From: Peptoniphilus sp. KCTC 25270
GTDB lineage: Bacteria > Bacillota > Clostridia > Tissierellales > Peptoniphilaceae
Direction: 5' to 3'
DNA: 64,000 nucleotides
Assembly: GCF_021012875.1 (NCBI RefSeq)
Contig: NZ_JAJMZJ010000002.1
Coordinates: 1 to 64,000 of the forward strand
Part shown: positions 48,189-57,551 of the stretch, piece after piece
How positions within the stretch are numbered: position 1 is the first letter of the stretch
How the letters are laid out: every line of letters begins with the position of its first letter
Notes under the pieces: model-generated
The model's database searches: none
Told to the model about the DNA's origin: nothing
The model's input: only the letters and a program-made list of their open reading frames with translations
Program-made: the position numbers and the translations under genes

Positions 48189-48496
48189 TTTACGTCATTT
48201 CGTTCGAGGAATTTTGATAGGATTTCCCCCGCCACTTATGTCATTTCGACCGAAAAAATTCCGTTAGGGATTTTGGAGTGGAGAAATCTCACATCCCTTT
48301 TACGCTGACACCCCCAAAGGCCTTGTCCTAGGTGTACGCTCACCCCGGTGAGATTTCTCGAATCGCTTCGCTCCCTCGAAATGACGTGGTTGGGAGGTGC
48401 GTTGTAGACAAGGGCCTTCCTCTAGGTAGACGCCCACCCTGGTGAGATTTCTCCATGCGAAAACCTTCGGTTTTCTTAGTCGAAATGACGCGGTTG
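48189..48496. repeat. P repeat block 2
   Basis: A degenerate left end (48189-48230) is followed by a full unit (48236-48390) and an extra right half (48409-48493) with its own tip hairpin GAAAACC/GGTTTTC. The right halves are spaced about 93 nt apart. Confidence 0.88.
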
Positions 48497-48530
48497 GGAG
48501 GGTGCTCCGTGGAAATAAAGTGATATTTTT

Positions 48531-48716
48531 GATTCTTCCTTCTTCGCGAGTTTCGCCCACTTTCTCATTCTTTTGTGTTTCGTTTTCTAGGGGCAGGGAC
48601 AAGGGCGTTGCGATTCGCCCTATGTCCCTCCCCTAGGACCCCCACCCTTGTTACCCTAACGCTTTTCTATAGGTGGCTTTTTCTGGCGAAAAAGCATTGG
48701 TATGGATTCGCGGAAA
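48531..48716 (+). repeat. R element copy 2
   Basis: The main hairpin spans 48589-48634, pairing AGGGG..AGGGACA.GGGCG with CGCCC..TGTCCCT.CCCCT around loop TTGCGATT (48608-48615). The second hairpin is 48676-48695. The upstream box ACTTTCTCATT and downstream ATGGATTCG are shared with copies 1 and 3 (reversed). It is near-identical to copy 4. Confidence 0.88.
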
Positions 48717-48731
48717 AAATTTTCTTCGCTA

Positions 48732-49043
48732 TTTACGTCATTTCGACCGGAAAAATTCTGCAAGAATTTTGGAGTGGAGAAATCTCACATCCCTTTTACG
48801 CTCTCACACCCAAGGGCTTTCCCCTAGGTGGACGCCCACCCCGGTGAGATTTCTCGAATCGCTCCGCTCCCTCGAAATGACGTGGTAAGGAGGGACGCTC
48901 GCACGCCCAAGGGCCTTGTTCTAGGCGGACGCTCACCCCTGGGGAGATTTCTCGACTCGCTTCGCTCCCTCGAAATGACATAAAAGGGAGGACCCCCTCG
49001 AAATGATGTAAAAAGGAGGACCCCTCGAAATGACGTAGTTGGG
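48732..49043. repeat. P repeat block 3
   Basis: A full unit (48732-48890) is followed by a second right half (48901-48985) and two ~25-bp fragments of the CTCGAAATGA end up to 49043. No coding sequence is seen between 47604 and 49113. Confidence 0.88.
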
Positions 49044-49113
49044 AGATTTTCGCCTAAACAAAGAAAAAGAGAGGATTTCTCCTCTCTCTTCCCTGGTAGA
49101 TTTTTGAATATTT

Positions 49114-50646
49114 TTATTGTCGAATCAGGTATTGGAACGCGCCTAAGGCGGCGGTTGCTCCACTTCCTGAGGCAATCATAATTTGTTTGAAGGCTACGTC
49201 AGTACAATCTCCTGCCGCATAGACACCTTCTATATTGGTTGCGCCATATTTATCAACAAGAATTTCTCCTTGTGGATTTTTTTCTACTTCATCCCCTACC
49301 CATTCTGTATTTGGTACTAGGCCGACTTGAATAAAGCAGCCTTCAATGGCTTCGCTTACGGTTTCTCCCGTTTCACGATTTACATAGGTGATTCCATTTA
49401 CTTTTCCAGTACCGGAGATTTCTGTTGTTTGGGCGTTGGTTACGATTTTTACATTTGGTAAAGAACGCAATCGATCTTGCAATACATCATCGGCTTTTAA
49501 CTCTGGCATAAACTCTAATACGATGACTTCTTTTACCATTCCGGCTAAGTCAATGGCCGCTTCTACCCCGGAGTTTCCTCCCCCGATTACAGCAACGGTT
49601 TTTCCCTTAAACAAAGGTCCGTCACAGTGGGTACAATAGGCAACCCCTTTGTTTCGAAGTTCCACTTCTCCTGGAATTCCCAGCATTTTCCAACGGGCTC
49701 CCGTTGCAATGATTAAGGTCTTCGTTTCGATTTTCGCACCGTTGTTCAAGTAAACGGCAATTCCATCTTCTGTTTCCATATGGTCTACCATTACTCGGTC
49801 GATGATTTCGACGCCGTAAGATTCTACATGGGTTTTTACATGGCCCATAAATTTTGGTCCTTCTGTATAAAGAATTCCAATGATGTTTTCAATCCCTAAA
49901 GTGTCTGTTACTTGGCCGCCAAATTCGTCAGCGATTAAACCGGTGCGAACTCCCTTTCGAGCAGCATAGACTGCGGAGGCTGCTCCTGCGGGCCCTCCAC
50001 CTATAATCAATACATCGAATGGTTCAATATTGCCAAAATCTTCGGCCCCTCTTGGTCCTGCGACCATATCCAAAATTTGATCCAAATTTAAGCGTCCACT
50101 GGCAAGATCTTCTCCATTAGAGAAAACCGTTGGAACCGCCATAATCCCACGTTCTTCTACAAGAGATTGGAACGTTCCCCCTTCAATCATAGTATGGGAG
50201 ATATTTGGATTCAAAACGGACATAATATTAAAGGATTGAACGACTTCTGGACAATTGTGGCAACTTAAACTAACGATGGTTTCAAAGTGAATTTCTCGAT
50301 CAATGGATTGAATTCTCTTTACTTGTTCATCGGAAATTTTTGGTGCACGACCTCCCACTTGCAATAAGGCCAAAACAAAGGATTCAAATTCGTGTCCCAT
50401 GGGAACACCGGCAAATACAATGCCGCTTTTTTCGTTATTGGCACGATTGATTGCAAGAGAAGGCGTCAAAGGCAAAGCCTCTTCCACAATGGAAATTTTA
50501 TCGCTCATCTCAGCAATTTCTGTAACAAAATCTTTCAACTGTTTTGAGTTTTCGCAATCCCCCAGGCTCAATTGGAAGGTTACAGGATTTTCCAAAAGGC
50601 CCATAAATTGGGCTAGCTGACTCTTCAAATTCGGATCTAAACTCAT
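49114..50646 (-). CDS. ahpF: alkyl hydroperoxide reductase subunit F
   Basis: The 510-aa flavoprotein passes electrons from NADH to AhpC. The N-terminal double-thioredoxin domain (~1-200) has redox Cys in 'LSCHNCPEVV'. The FAD domain starts 'DVLIIGGGPAGAASAVYAARKG'-like at ~210. The NADH/disulfide domain has 'YCTHCDGPLFKG' with CxxC and 'VAVIGGGNSGVEAAIDLAG'. It ends with 'YAAGDCTDV'. It follows ahpC by ten bases in one operon. Confidence 0.97.
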   Translation of the reverse strand: MSLDPNLKSQLAQFMGLLENPVTFQLSLGDCENSKQLKDFVTEIAEMSDKISIVEEALPLTPSLAINRANNEKSGIVFAGVPMGHEFESFVLALLQVGGRAPKISDEQVKRIQSIDREIHFETIVSLSCHNCPEVVQSFNIMSVLNPNISHTMIEGGTFQSLVEERGIMAVPTVFSNGEDLASGRLNLDQILDMVAGPRGAEDFGNIEPFDVLIIGGGPAGAASAVYAARKGVRTGLIADEFGGQVTDTLGIENIIGILYTEGPKFMGHVKTHVESYGVEIIDRVMVDHMETEDGIAVYLNNGAKIETKTLIIATGARWKMLGIPGEVELRNKGVAYCTHCDGPLFKGKTVAVIGGGNSGVEAAIDLAGMVKEVIVLEFMPELKADDVLQDRLRSLPNVKIVTNAQTTEISGTGKVNGITYVNRETGETVSEAIEGCFIQVGLVPNTEWVGDEVEKNPQGEILVDKYGATNIEGVYAAGDCTDVAFKQIMIASGSGATAALGAFQYLIRQ

Positions 50647-50655
50647 AATTTTTCC

Positions 50656-51225
50656 TTAAATTTTTCCAACTAAATCCAACCCTGGCGTTAAAGTTTCTCC
50701 AGATTGTTTCCATTTTGCTGGACAAACTTGCCCTGGATTTGTGCGAACAAATTGCGCGGCACGGATTTTGTCAATCAATACACTGGCATCCCGTCCTACA
50801 CCGTCTGCACTAATTTCCATTGCTTGAACTACTCCATCTGGATCGATAATGAATGTTGCACGTTGTGCCATTCCAGATTCTTCGTCTAACACATCGAAAT
50901 TGCGAGCGATGGATTTTGTTGGATCCCCAATCATTTTGAATTCCAATTTTTTAATGGCTTCGGAATGATCGTGCCAAGCCTTATGAACAAAATGTGTATC
51001 CGTTGAAATGGAATATACTTCTGTATCCAATCCTTGTAACGCTCCATATTGTTCTTGTAAATCTTCCAATTCTGTTGGACAAACAAATGTGAAATCCGCT
51101 GGATAGAACATTAATACGCTCCATTTTCCTCGAAAATCTGCATCCGAAACAGACACAAATTCCTCATTTTTCGGGTTGTACGCTTCCGCTTTGAATTCTA
51201 ATATTTCTTTGCCTACTAATGACAT
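50656..51225 (-). CDS. ahpC: peroxiredoxin AhpC
   Basis: The 189-aa typical 2-Cys peroxiredoxin has the peroxidatic Cys in '[15 protein letters not shown]' and the resolving Cys in '[11 protein letters not shown]'. It reduces H2O2 and organic peroxides using AhpF. An upstream in-frame ATG at 51237 contains the GGAGGT ribosome site, so 51225 is the start. Confidence 0.97.
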   Translation of the reverse strand: MSLVGKEILEFKAEAYNPKNEEFVSVSDADFRGKWSVLMFYPADFTFVCPTELEDLQEQYGALQGLDTEVYSISTDTHFVHKAWHDHSEAIKKLEFKMIGDPTKSIARNFDVLDEESGMAQRATFIIDPDGVVQAMEISADGVGRDASVLIDKIRAAQFVRTNPGQVCPAKWKQSGETLTPGLDLVGKI

Positions 51226-51306
51226 AGTTACCTCCATAATATTTCAATTTTGATTTTAATTCTCAATAACTTACTACTTATTAGTCTATCAAAAGAAACG
51301 GTTTTG

Positions 51307-52626
51307 TCAACTGCGTAATTTTTTATTTCCTTGTCCTTTCCCTAGAAGGAATCCCAAAACCAAAAGTAACGTTACAAGGCCTTCGGTTGCCACATAGGAC
51401 CACCAAACCCCTTCAATTTGAAACCATCGACTAAGAAATAAAACCATAGGAACGATAATGACAATCCCCCGTCCTAAGGAGATCAAAAAAGCCGGTCTTG
51501 GTCTTTCGGAAGAGGAAAGATACATGGCGCTAACGCTATTGATTCCCGCAAAGAAAAATCCTAAGAAATAGATAAAAATTCCTTGGGTTGCCAATTTTTC
51601 CACCACTTCATTGGATTCGCTATTGAACCAACTGACAATAGGTTCTACAAATCCTATGCTAATAAGATAAAGGAATAAAGCAATTCCTATGGAACTTATA
51701 TACCCTAATTTCAAAATTCCTTTCAATTGCAAGTCATTTCTTCGTCCATATTCGTAGGAAACCAAAGGTTGAATTCCTTGGCCGACTCCATTAAAAATAG
51801 AAATGGCTACTAGAGCAATATTGGCAACAATTCCATAGGCCGCCACTCCCGCGTTTCCTAAAAGATCCAAAATAACAAAATTAAATACCATAAGAGTAAA
51901 CCCGGAGGAAATTTCTATAATAAAGGCAGAACTCCCTAAAGAAATTGCATCGGGAATGATTTTCCATTGAAATTTTTCTTTCAAAAATCCAAATCCCTTT
52001 CCCCAGAAATGGCGAGATAAAATCAAGAGCCCCACGAGAGGAGCGATGCTTGTAGCAAAGGCGGCCCCAAAAATCCCCATTTTTAAGGGAAAAAGAAAGA
52101 TGTAATCCAAAACAATATTGGTAAAACTCCCTACCAATAAGGCCATCATAGCAAGGTTAGGATTTCCATCGTTTCGCACAAAGGCATTGAAAATATAATT
52201 GCAAATAAAAAGAGGGGCGAAACACCAAATGGTTTTTAAGTAGAGGCTTACCATATCAAAGGTGTATTCATCTGCTCCTAAAAACCGTGCTACTTCTTCA
52301 GAAAAAAACATCCCAAAAATAACAAAAATCAGAGAAATTCCAAAGCCAAATTTCACCACGGAGGAAAATACCCCTTTGGCTTTTTCCGGCTGATCTTTTC
52401 CCAATAAAATACTATAGCGAGAAGCACCGCCGACTCCCAGCATTAAGCCCAAAGCGTTCATAAAGGCAAACATGGTTATAGCAAGATTCAAAGCCGTCAA
52501 GCCGTTGGTTCCCAAAGCTTGAGCTACAAAAAAAGTATCCGCCAAAATATAACAAGAAAGGGCAATCATTCCCATAACATTTCGACTTACATAATAAATA
52601 AATTGATTTCCTAAGGACTTTTCCAT
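51307..52626 (-). CDS. MATE-family efflux transporter
   Basis: The 439-aa protein has 12 hydrophobic segments and MATE hallmarks: 'ADTFFVAQALGTNGLTALNLA', '(G)LMLGVGGASRYSILLGK' and a mid-protein 'FNGVGQGIQPLVSYEYGRRN'. It is probably a cation-coupled multidrug or metabolite exporter, near the Bacteroides/Clostridium NorM-DinF branch. Single gene with AGGAGG site. Confidence 0.92.
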   Translation of the reverse strand: MEKSLGNQFIYYVSRNVMGMIALSCYILADTFFVAQALGTNGLTALNLAITMFAFMNALGLMLGVGGASRYSILLGKDQPEKAKGVFSSVVKFGFGISLIFVIFGMFFSEEVARFLGADEYTFDMVSLYLKTIWCFAPLFICNYIFNAFVRNDGNPNLAMMALLVGSFTNIVLDYIFLFPLKMGIFGAAFATSIAPLVGLLILSRHFWGKGFGFLKEKFQWKIIPDAISLGSSAFIIEISSGFTLMVFNFVILDLLGNAGVAAYGIVANIALVAISIFNGVGQGIQPLVSYEYGRRNDLQLKGILKLGYISSIGIALFLYLISIGFVEPIVSWFNSESNEVVEKLATQGIFIYFLGFFFAGINSVSAMYLSSSERPRPAFLISLGRGIVIIVPMVLFLSRWFQIEGVWWSYVATEGLVTLLLVLGFLLGKGQGNKKLRS

Positions 52627-52821
52627 AACTTCCTCCTAACATATTTTTTTATTATATCAAATCCTATGCTCTTTTTGCCGAAACTCTTGCGAGGAAAATT
52701 TCAAAACAAAGTACTGGGAAAATTTATTTTTCCAAAAATATTTCCCTTATGTTTTTCCTGTGTTTTTCCCCATTCTTTCGATTTTCTGAAATTTTTCTTC
52801 AGAAAATTATAAAATTTCTTG

Positions 52822-52850
52822 TTGACAAAAAATCTCTAGGGATTTATAGT
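52822..52850 (+). promoter_or_regulatory. promoter of the methionine T-box operon
   Basis: TTGACA (52822-52827), 17-bp spacer, TATAGT (52845-52850). The region 52640-52820 between this and the MATE gene is AT-rich with nothing recognisable. Confidence 0.85.
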
Positions 52851-52869
52851 GATATCTAACAACGAAACA

Positions 52870-53135
52870 ACATCACAAACAAACCAAATAAAGAGAAGAG
52901 TAATCACAAAGGATTTTCTACAGAGAACCCCGTTTTGCTGAGAGGGGCGGATTGAGAGTGTGACGAACATGGTCTCAGATGGGACGATTCGATAGGAGGG
53001 TCGTACGGGAACTCCCGTTACAGAGTTAGAGTATGATGGTACTTGAAGAGAGGTGTATTTTTTTATACACAATTAAGGTGGTAACGCGGATATTTTCGTC
53101 CTTATTGTTCAGTGAACAGTAAGGACGTTTTTTTA
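52870..53135 (+). promoter_or_regulatory. T-box leader, methionine specifier, with terminator
   Basis: Stem I (from ~52885) contains the specifier-loop pattern ACGAACATGGTCTCAG; the specifier reads ATG (52969-52971), i.e. Met. The T-box proper AAGGTGGTAACGCGGA is at 53075-53090. It carries AAC where ACC is commoner. The terminator stem CGTCCTTA..TGTTCA/TGAACA..TAAGGACG (53097-53127) ends in seven T's. Uncharged tRNA-Met should open expression of metNIQ. Confidence 0.93.
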
Positions 53136-53159
53136 TATATTTTTTGAAAGGATGAGAGG

Positions 53160-54188
53160 ATGATTGAATTAAAAAACATAACGGTGGATTTTGATCATGT
53201 CATTGCCGTAGACGATGTAGATATAACCATCGAAAAAGGCGATGTATATGGAATTGTTGGATTTTCTGGTGCAGGAAAATCTACTTTGGTTCGAACGATA
53301 AACTTATTGCAACGACCTACCGTCGGCGAAGTTCATGTTTTAGGAGAAAATCTAATGGAGCTTTCCCCTAAGGCTCTTCGAGAAAAACGAAAGGAAATCG
53401 GGATGATTTTTCAAAATTTCAACCTCCTTTCCCATCGAACGGTTTTGGATAATGTCCTCTACCCCATTCGAAAATCCGCCCTTTCCAAAGAGGAAAAACG
53501 AACAAAGGCTCTTCGCCTTTTGAAGTTGGTGGGGATTGAAGAAAAGGCAGACCATTATCCCAACCAACTTTCTGGCGGCCAGCAACAACGCTGTGCCATT
53601 GCTCGTTCCTTAGCCTCAGACCCGTCCATTCTTCTTTGTGATGAGGCCACTAGTGCTCTGGATCCGAAGACCACAAAACAAATCCTAAAGCTTTTGAAAA
53701 CCGTTAACGAAGAGCTGGGCATTACCATTGTGATTATCACCCATCAAATGGAAGTGGTAAAGGAAATTTGCAACAAATGCGCCATTATGCAAGAGGGAAA
53801 AATCATTGAACGAGGAAGCACCTTGGAAATTTTCTCTCAACCAAAAACGCCATTGGCGAAAGAGTTTGTAGAAACGTCTACCGATTATGGAGAAACCTTA
53901 GAAAAGGTACGGAAAAACCTTATTCGCCTAAAGGAGAATGAAGTTCTTGCAACCATTCGATACGTAGGAGAAAGTGCCACAGAACCAACAATCCATCAAC
54001 TTTACGAAACTTTAGGGGTAACCACCAATATTTTGGCTGGAAACATTGAACTTATTACGGGAACCCCCGTAGGAAACTTAATTGTAAGTTTGGAAGGAAA
54101 ACGAGAAAATCTCAAAGCTGCCAAGGAGTTTATGGCATCTAAGGGAGCGAATCTAAATATAGTAGGAGGTATTCATGGAGTTCTTTAG
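53160..54188 (+). CDS. metN: methionine ABC transporter ATP-binding protein
   Basis: The 342-aa ATPase has Walker A 'GFSGAGKSTLVRTIN', signature 'LSGGQQQRCAIARSLA', Walker B 'ILLCDEATSALDP' and a C-terminal NIL (ACT-like) regulatory domain (~265-340). That domain binds methionine and inhibits transport. It is the first gene after the Met T-box and overlaps metI. Confidence 0.97.
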   Translation: MIELKNITVDFDHVIAVDDVDITIEKGDVYGIVGFSGAGKSTLVRTINLLQRPTVGEVHVLGENLMELSPKALREKRKEIGMIFQNFNLLSHRTVLDNVLYPIRKSALSKEEKRTKALRLLKLVGIEEKADHYPNQLSGGQQQRCAIARSLASDPSILLCDEATSALDPKTTKQILKLLKTVNEELGITIVIITHQMEVVKEICNKCAIMQEGKIIERGSTLEIFSQPKTPLAKEFVETSTDYGETLEKVRKNLIRLKENEVLATIRYVGESATEPTIHQLYETLGVTTNILAGNIELITGTPVGNLIVSLEGKRENLKAAKEFMASKGANLNIVGGIHGVL

Positions 54189-54840
54189 TTACGCATGGTC
54201 CATACGGGATCAAATTTTAGAAGAAACAGTATCCACATTGTATATGACTTTCTTCTCGGCTCTTTTTGCTGGGTTGATTGGCCTAATTGTCGCTGTCCTT
54301 TTGGTTACCACAAAAAAAGGGGGTATTTTAGAAAACACCCTTTTCCATAGTATTTTGGATAAATTTATCAACTTAATGCGAGCCGTCCCCTTTGTCATTC
54401 TATTGGCTGTTATCGCCCCTTTTACTCGCTTCATAGTTGGTACACGAATCGGCGATACCGCTGCCATTGTTCCCCTTGTTTTCACTTGTGCCCCCTTTTT
54501 CGCCAAACAAGTGGAGCAGGCTCTATCTTCTGTAAATGGCGGCGTGATTGAAGCGGCCCAAGCCATGGGAGATTCTCCTCTCGATATTATCCTTTCGGTT
54601 TATCTTCGGGAAGGACTCCCCCACTTAATTCGTGGAGCCGCCATTACTTTAATTAGCCTTTTGGGATTAACTACAATGGCAGGAACCATCGGCGCCGGAG
54701 GAATTGGAAAACTTGCCATATCCGTTGGCTACAATCGCTACAAAGACGATGTTGTCATTGTTAGCTTGGCCATTATTCTTGTTTTGGTCTATGCCATTCA
54801 AGGAGCGGCTCATTATTTCGTACAAAAAACAACCCATTAA
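54175..54840 (+). CDS. metI: methionine ABC transporter permease
   Basis: The 221-aa protein has five hydrophobic segments and the EAA coupling loop 'EAAQAMGDSPLDIILSVYL'. 'NLMRAVPFVILLAVIAPFTR' (TM3 region) is typical of MetI. Its ATG is inside the metN 3' end with GGAGGT before it. Confidence 0.97.
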   Translation: MEFFSYAWSIRDQILEETVSTLYMTFFSALFAGLIGLIVAVLLVTTKKGGILENTLFHSILDKFINLMRAVPFVILLAVIAPFTRFIVGTRIGDTAAIVPLVFTCAPFFAKQVEQALSSVNGGVIEAAQAMGDSPLDIILSVYLREGLPHLIRGAAITLISLLGLTTMAGTIGAGGIGKLAISVGYNRYKDDVVIVSLAIILVLVYAIQGAAHYFVQKTTH

Positions 54841-54895
54841 TGGTTAAAATTGCTTTTGCATTTTTATATATCTATTATTTTTAGGAGGATTTATT

Positions 54896-55750
54896 ATGAA
54901 AAAAATTACAACCATCGCAACAACTATCGCTCTATCTCTAACTCTAGCCGCTTGTGGCGCCGGAGGAAACGCTCCACAAGAAGCCGCTTCTAATGCAGGA
55001 GCAAAGCCAGAAACAATCAAAATTGGATTTGTTGGAGATAACAACGAAGTTTGGGAAGACGTGGCCAAACGCTTCACGGAAGGGGAAGGAATCAACGTCG
55101 AGCTTATTAGCTTTACCGATTATAATCAACCAAATGATGCTTTAGCTGCTGGAGATTTGGATCTAAATTCTTTCCAACACAAAAAATTCTTAGAAAATTA
55201 TAACAAAGAACAAGGAGCCGATTTGGTATCCATCGGCGATACCGTTCTTGCTCCTATTGGATTGTATTCCAATAAAATCAAAGACGTAAGCGAAATCAAA
55301 GAAAACGACAAAATCGCCATTCCGGATGATGTATCCAACGGTTCTCGTTCCCTTATTCTATTGCAAACCGCTGGGTTGATCAAAGTGGATGGACAACCAG
55401 GAGATGATTTAACCGTAGACAATATTACGGAAAATCCTTTGAACTTGGAGATTATCCCAATGGACGCTTCTCAAACGGCTCGTAGTTTAGATGATGTGGC
55501 TGTTTCTGCTATCAACAACGGAATGGCTACTGACGCTGGATTCATTCCAACTGAAGATGCGATTTTCTTAGAGCCAGTAGATGAAAATTCTGCCCCTTAT
55601 GTTAACATTATCGTAAGTCGTAATGCAGATAAGGACAATGAATGGTATAAAAAATTGGTGGAATATTACCAAACTGAAGAAACCAAAGCCTTAATTGACA
55701 AAACTTCCAAAGGCTCTCAAATTATTGCATGGGAGGAAATTCAACAATGA
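54896..55750 (+). CDS. metQ: methionine-binding lipoprotein
   Basis: The 284-aa NlpA/MetQ protein has lipobox 'LAACGAGG', then 'IKIGFVGDNNEVWEDVAKRF'. It shows family blocks 'NDALAAGDLDLNSFQHKKFL' and 'IAIPDDVSNGSRSLILLQTAG' (in part). Third gene of the T-box operon; AGGAGG site. The substrate could be D- or L-methionine. Confidence 0.96.
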   Translation: MKKITTIATTIALSLTLAACGAGGNAPQEAASNAGAKPETIKIGFVGDNNEVWEDVAKRFTEGEGINVELISFTDYNQPNDALAAGDLDLNSFQHKKFLENYNKEQGADLVSIGDTVLAPIGLYSNKIKDVSEIKENDKIAIPDDVSNGSRSLILLQTAGLIKVDGQPGDDLTVDNITENPLNLEIIPMDASQTARSLDDVAVSAINNGMATDAGFIPTEDAIFLEPVDENSAPYVNIIVSRNADKDNEWYKKLVEYYQTEETKALIDKTSKGSQIIAWEEIQQ

Positions 55751-56913
55751 CAAAAATCATAGATCAAGATGTTTTAGAAATCGAAGAGTATTTAATCCAA
55801 ACTCGTCGTCACTTTCACGAAAATCCTGAAGCTTCCCTAAAGGAATATGAAACCAGTAAATTTATCAAAAAAGAGTTGGACACCTACCAAATCCCCTACG
55901 TTTCTGTAGGGGAAACGGGGGTTCTGGCCACCATTGAGGGAGCCGAAAAAGGAAAGACCATCTTCCTAAGGGCCGATTTTGACGCTTTGGAATTGGAGGA
56001 GAAAAAAGACGTTCCTTACGCTTCCAAAAACAAAGGCCTTTGCCACGCCTGTGGCCACGATGCCCACACGGCGGCCCTACTTGGGGCGGCTCGCATTTTG
56101 CAAAATCGAAAAGACCATTTGAAAGGGACCATAAAACTTTGCTTCCAACAAGCCGAAGAAATTGGCGCAGGCGCTCGCCAATTTGTAGAAGCGGGCCATT
56201 TGAAAGACGTTGATGCCGCTTTTGGAATCCATGTGGCCTCTAACCTTTCTTCTGGAACCGTGCAACTTTCTTCTGGACCAAAATCCGCTTCTTGCGATAT
56301 TTTCAAAATTCACGTTCACGGAAATTCTTCCCACGCCGCTCGCCCTCACTTAGGAAATGACGCTGCCTTGGCAACGGCTTCAATTTTAGTGGGACTACAA
56401 CCGCTAATTTCTCGCCAAAAATCTCCTTTCGAGCCCGCCGTTATCTCTATTGGAAAAATAGAAGCCGGTTCTCGCTACAACGTAGTAGCAGAGGAAGGAC
56501 TTTTAGAAGGAACCTTGCGAACCTTGGATTCTGAACTCCGCAGCGATTTCTTAAAACAAATCGAAGAAACCGCCGCTCTCATTGCCAAAACCCACGGATG
56601 CACGGCGGAATTTGAAAATTACAACGCCGCCAATGTTTTAGTAAACCAAGAAAACGCCACAAAATATGCACAAAAAATCATCGCTCAACGAATTGGAGAA
56701 GAACAACTTCTTACGGAGGATTCCCCCTCTCTTGGATCAGAGGATTTCGCTGATTTTACCCAAATTGTCGACGCAGCTTTCCTCTATGTAGGAACTTCCA
56801 AAAACGAAGAAACCTCCGTTCCAGCTCATAACGGCGCCTTCGACATTGACGAATCTCAACTTAAACTTATGACACAAATTCACGTGGATTTAGTAGAAAA
56901 TTTTCATTTATAA
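55747..56913 (+). CDS. M20D amidohydrolase co-transcribed with metNIQ
   Basis: The 388-aa metallopeptidase-family protein has metal motifs 'LRADFDALEL', 'CHACGHDAHTAALLGAA' and 'QQAEEIGAGARQFVEAG', and a late 'LGSEDFADF'. M20D members hydrolyse N-acyl-amino acids or aminobenzoyl conjugates. The ATGA overlap with metQ and control by a Met T-box suggest release of methionine from an imported N-acyl or peptide form (inference). A GGGAGG site precedes 55747. Confidence 0.93.
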   Translation: MTKIIDQDVLEIEEYLIQTRRHFHENPEASLKEYETSKFIKKELDTYQIPYVSVGETGVLATIEGAEKGKTIFLRADFDALELEEKKDVPYASKNKGLCHACGHDAHTAALLGAARILQNRKDHLKGTIKLCFQQAEEIGAGARQFVEAGHLKDVDAAFGIHVASNLSSGTVQLSSGPKSASCDIFKIHVHGNSSHAARPHLGNDAALATASILVGLQPLISRQKSPFEPAVISIGKIEAGSRYNVVAEEGLLEGTLRTLDSELRSDFLKQIEETAALIAKTHGCTAEFENYNAANVLVNQENATKYAQKIIAQRIGEEQLLTEDSPSLGSEDFADFTQIVDAAFLYVGTSKNEETSVPAHNGAFDIDESQLKLMTQIHVDLVENFHL

Positions 56914-56921
56914 AAAGGAAG

Positions 56922-56947
56922 CAAGGGATTTTCTCCCTTGTTTTTTT
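56922..56947 (+). terminator. terminator of the metNIQ operon
   Basis: The stem CAAGGGA/TCCCTTG (56922-56928/56934-56940) is followed by seven T's. Confidence 0.88.
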
Positions 56948-56972
56948 GTACAAAAAAACTGACCCTACTGGA

Positions 56973-57551
56973 TCAGTCTCTTTCTTCAAAAACAACTTTC
57001 CCTTCTTCAAAGGCTTTAATCATAGCCAAGGACTCAATATCATAGCCTTGTTCACGAATGGTTTTTCCGCCCTTTTGGAAGGTTTTTTCAATGGCAATTC
57101 CAATGGCTTCCACCGTTGCGCCAGCTTGATTGCATAAATTAATCAAACCTTTCATCGCTTCTCCATTGGCCATAAAATCATCAATAATAAGAACGTGGTC
57201 TTCTTCTGTTAAAAACTTTTTGTCTACGCGAATGTCGTAGGTTTTGTTTTTTGTATAAGAAATGACCTTACTAGAATAAACGTCCTGAGAAATGGTCAAA
57301 GATTCGATTTTTTTCGCAAAAAGCACAGGAACTCCAAATTCCAAAGCCGCTGCATAGGCAATAGCAATTCCCGAAACTTCAAGGGTTAAAACCTTCGTAA
57401 TCTTCTTATGTTTGAACTTTTCATAAAATTCCTTCCCCATGGCTTGAAACAACTTCGGATCAATTTGATGGTTCAAAAACATATCCACCTTCAAAATATT
57501 TCCAGGCAATACTCTACCTTCTTCTACTATACGTTCTTCTAATAATTTCAT
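56973..57551 (-). CDS. xpt: xanthine phosphoribosyltransferase
   Basis: The 192-aa PRTase makes XMP from xanthine and PRPP. It begins 'MKLLEERIVEEGRVLPGNIL', an Xpt signature, and its PRPP loop is 'VLIIDDFMANGEAM'. The ATG overlaps the pbuX stop (ATGA). A purine riboswitch heads the operon. Confidence 0.96.
   Translation of the reverse strand: MKLLEERIVEEGRVLPGNILKVDMFLNHQIDPKLFQAMGKEFYEKFKHKKITKVLTLEVSGIAIAYAAALEFGVPVLFAKKIESLTISQDVYSSKVISYTKNKTYDIRVDKKFLTEEDHVLIIDDFMANGEAMKGLINLCNQAGATVEAIGIAIEKTFQKGGKTIREQGYDIESLAMIKAFEEGKVVFEERD

Noticed and set aside
47884-48981. Several 60-100 codon open frames in the repeat field
   Set aside because: They translate P and R repeats, occur on both strands over the same bases, and lack ribosome sites.
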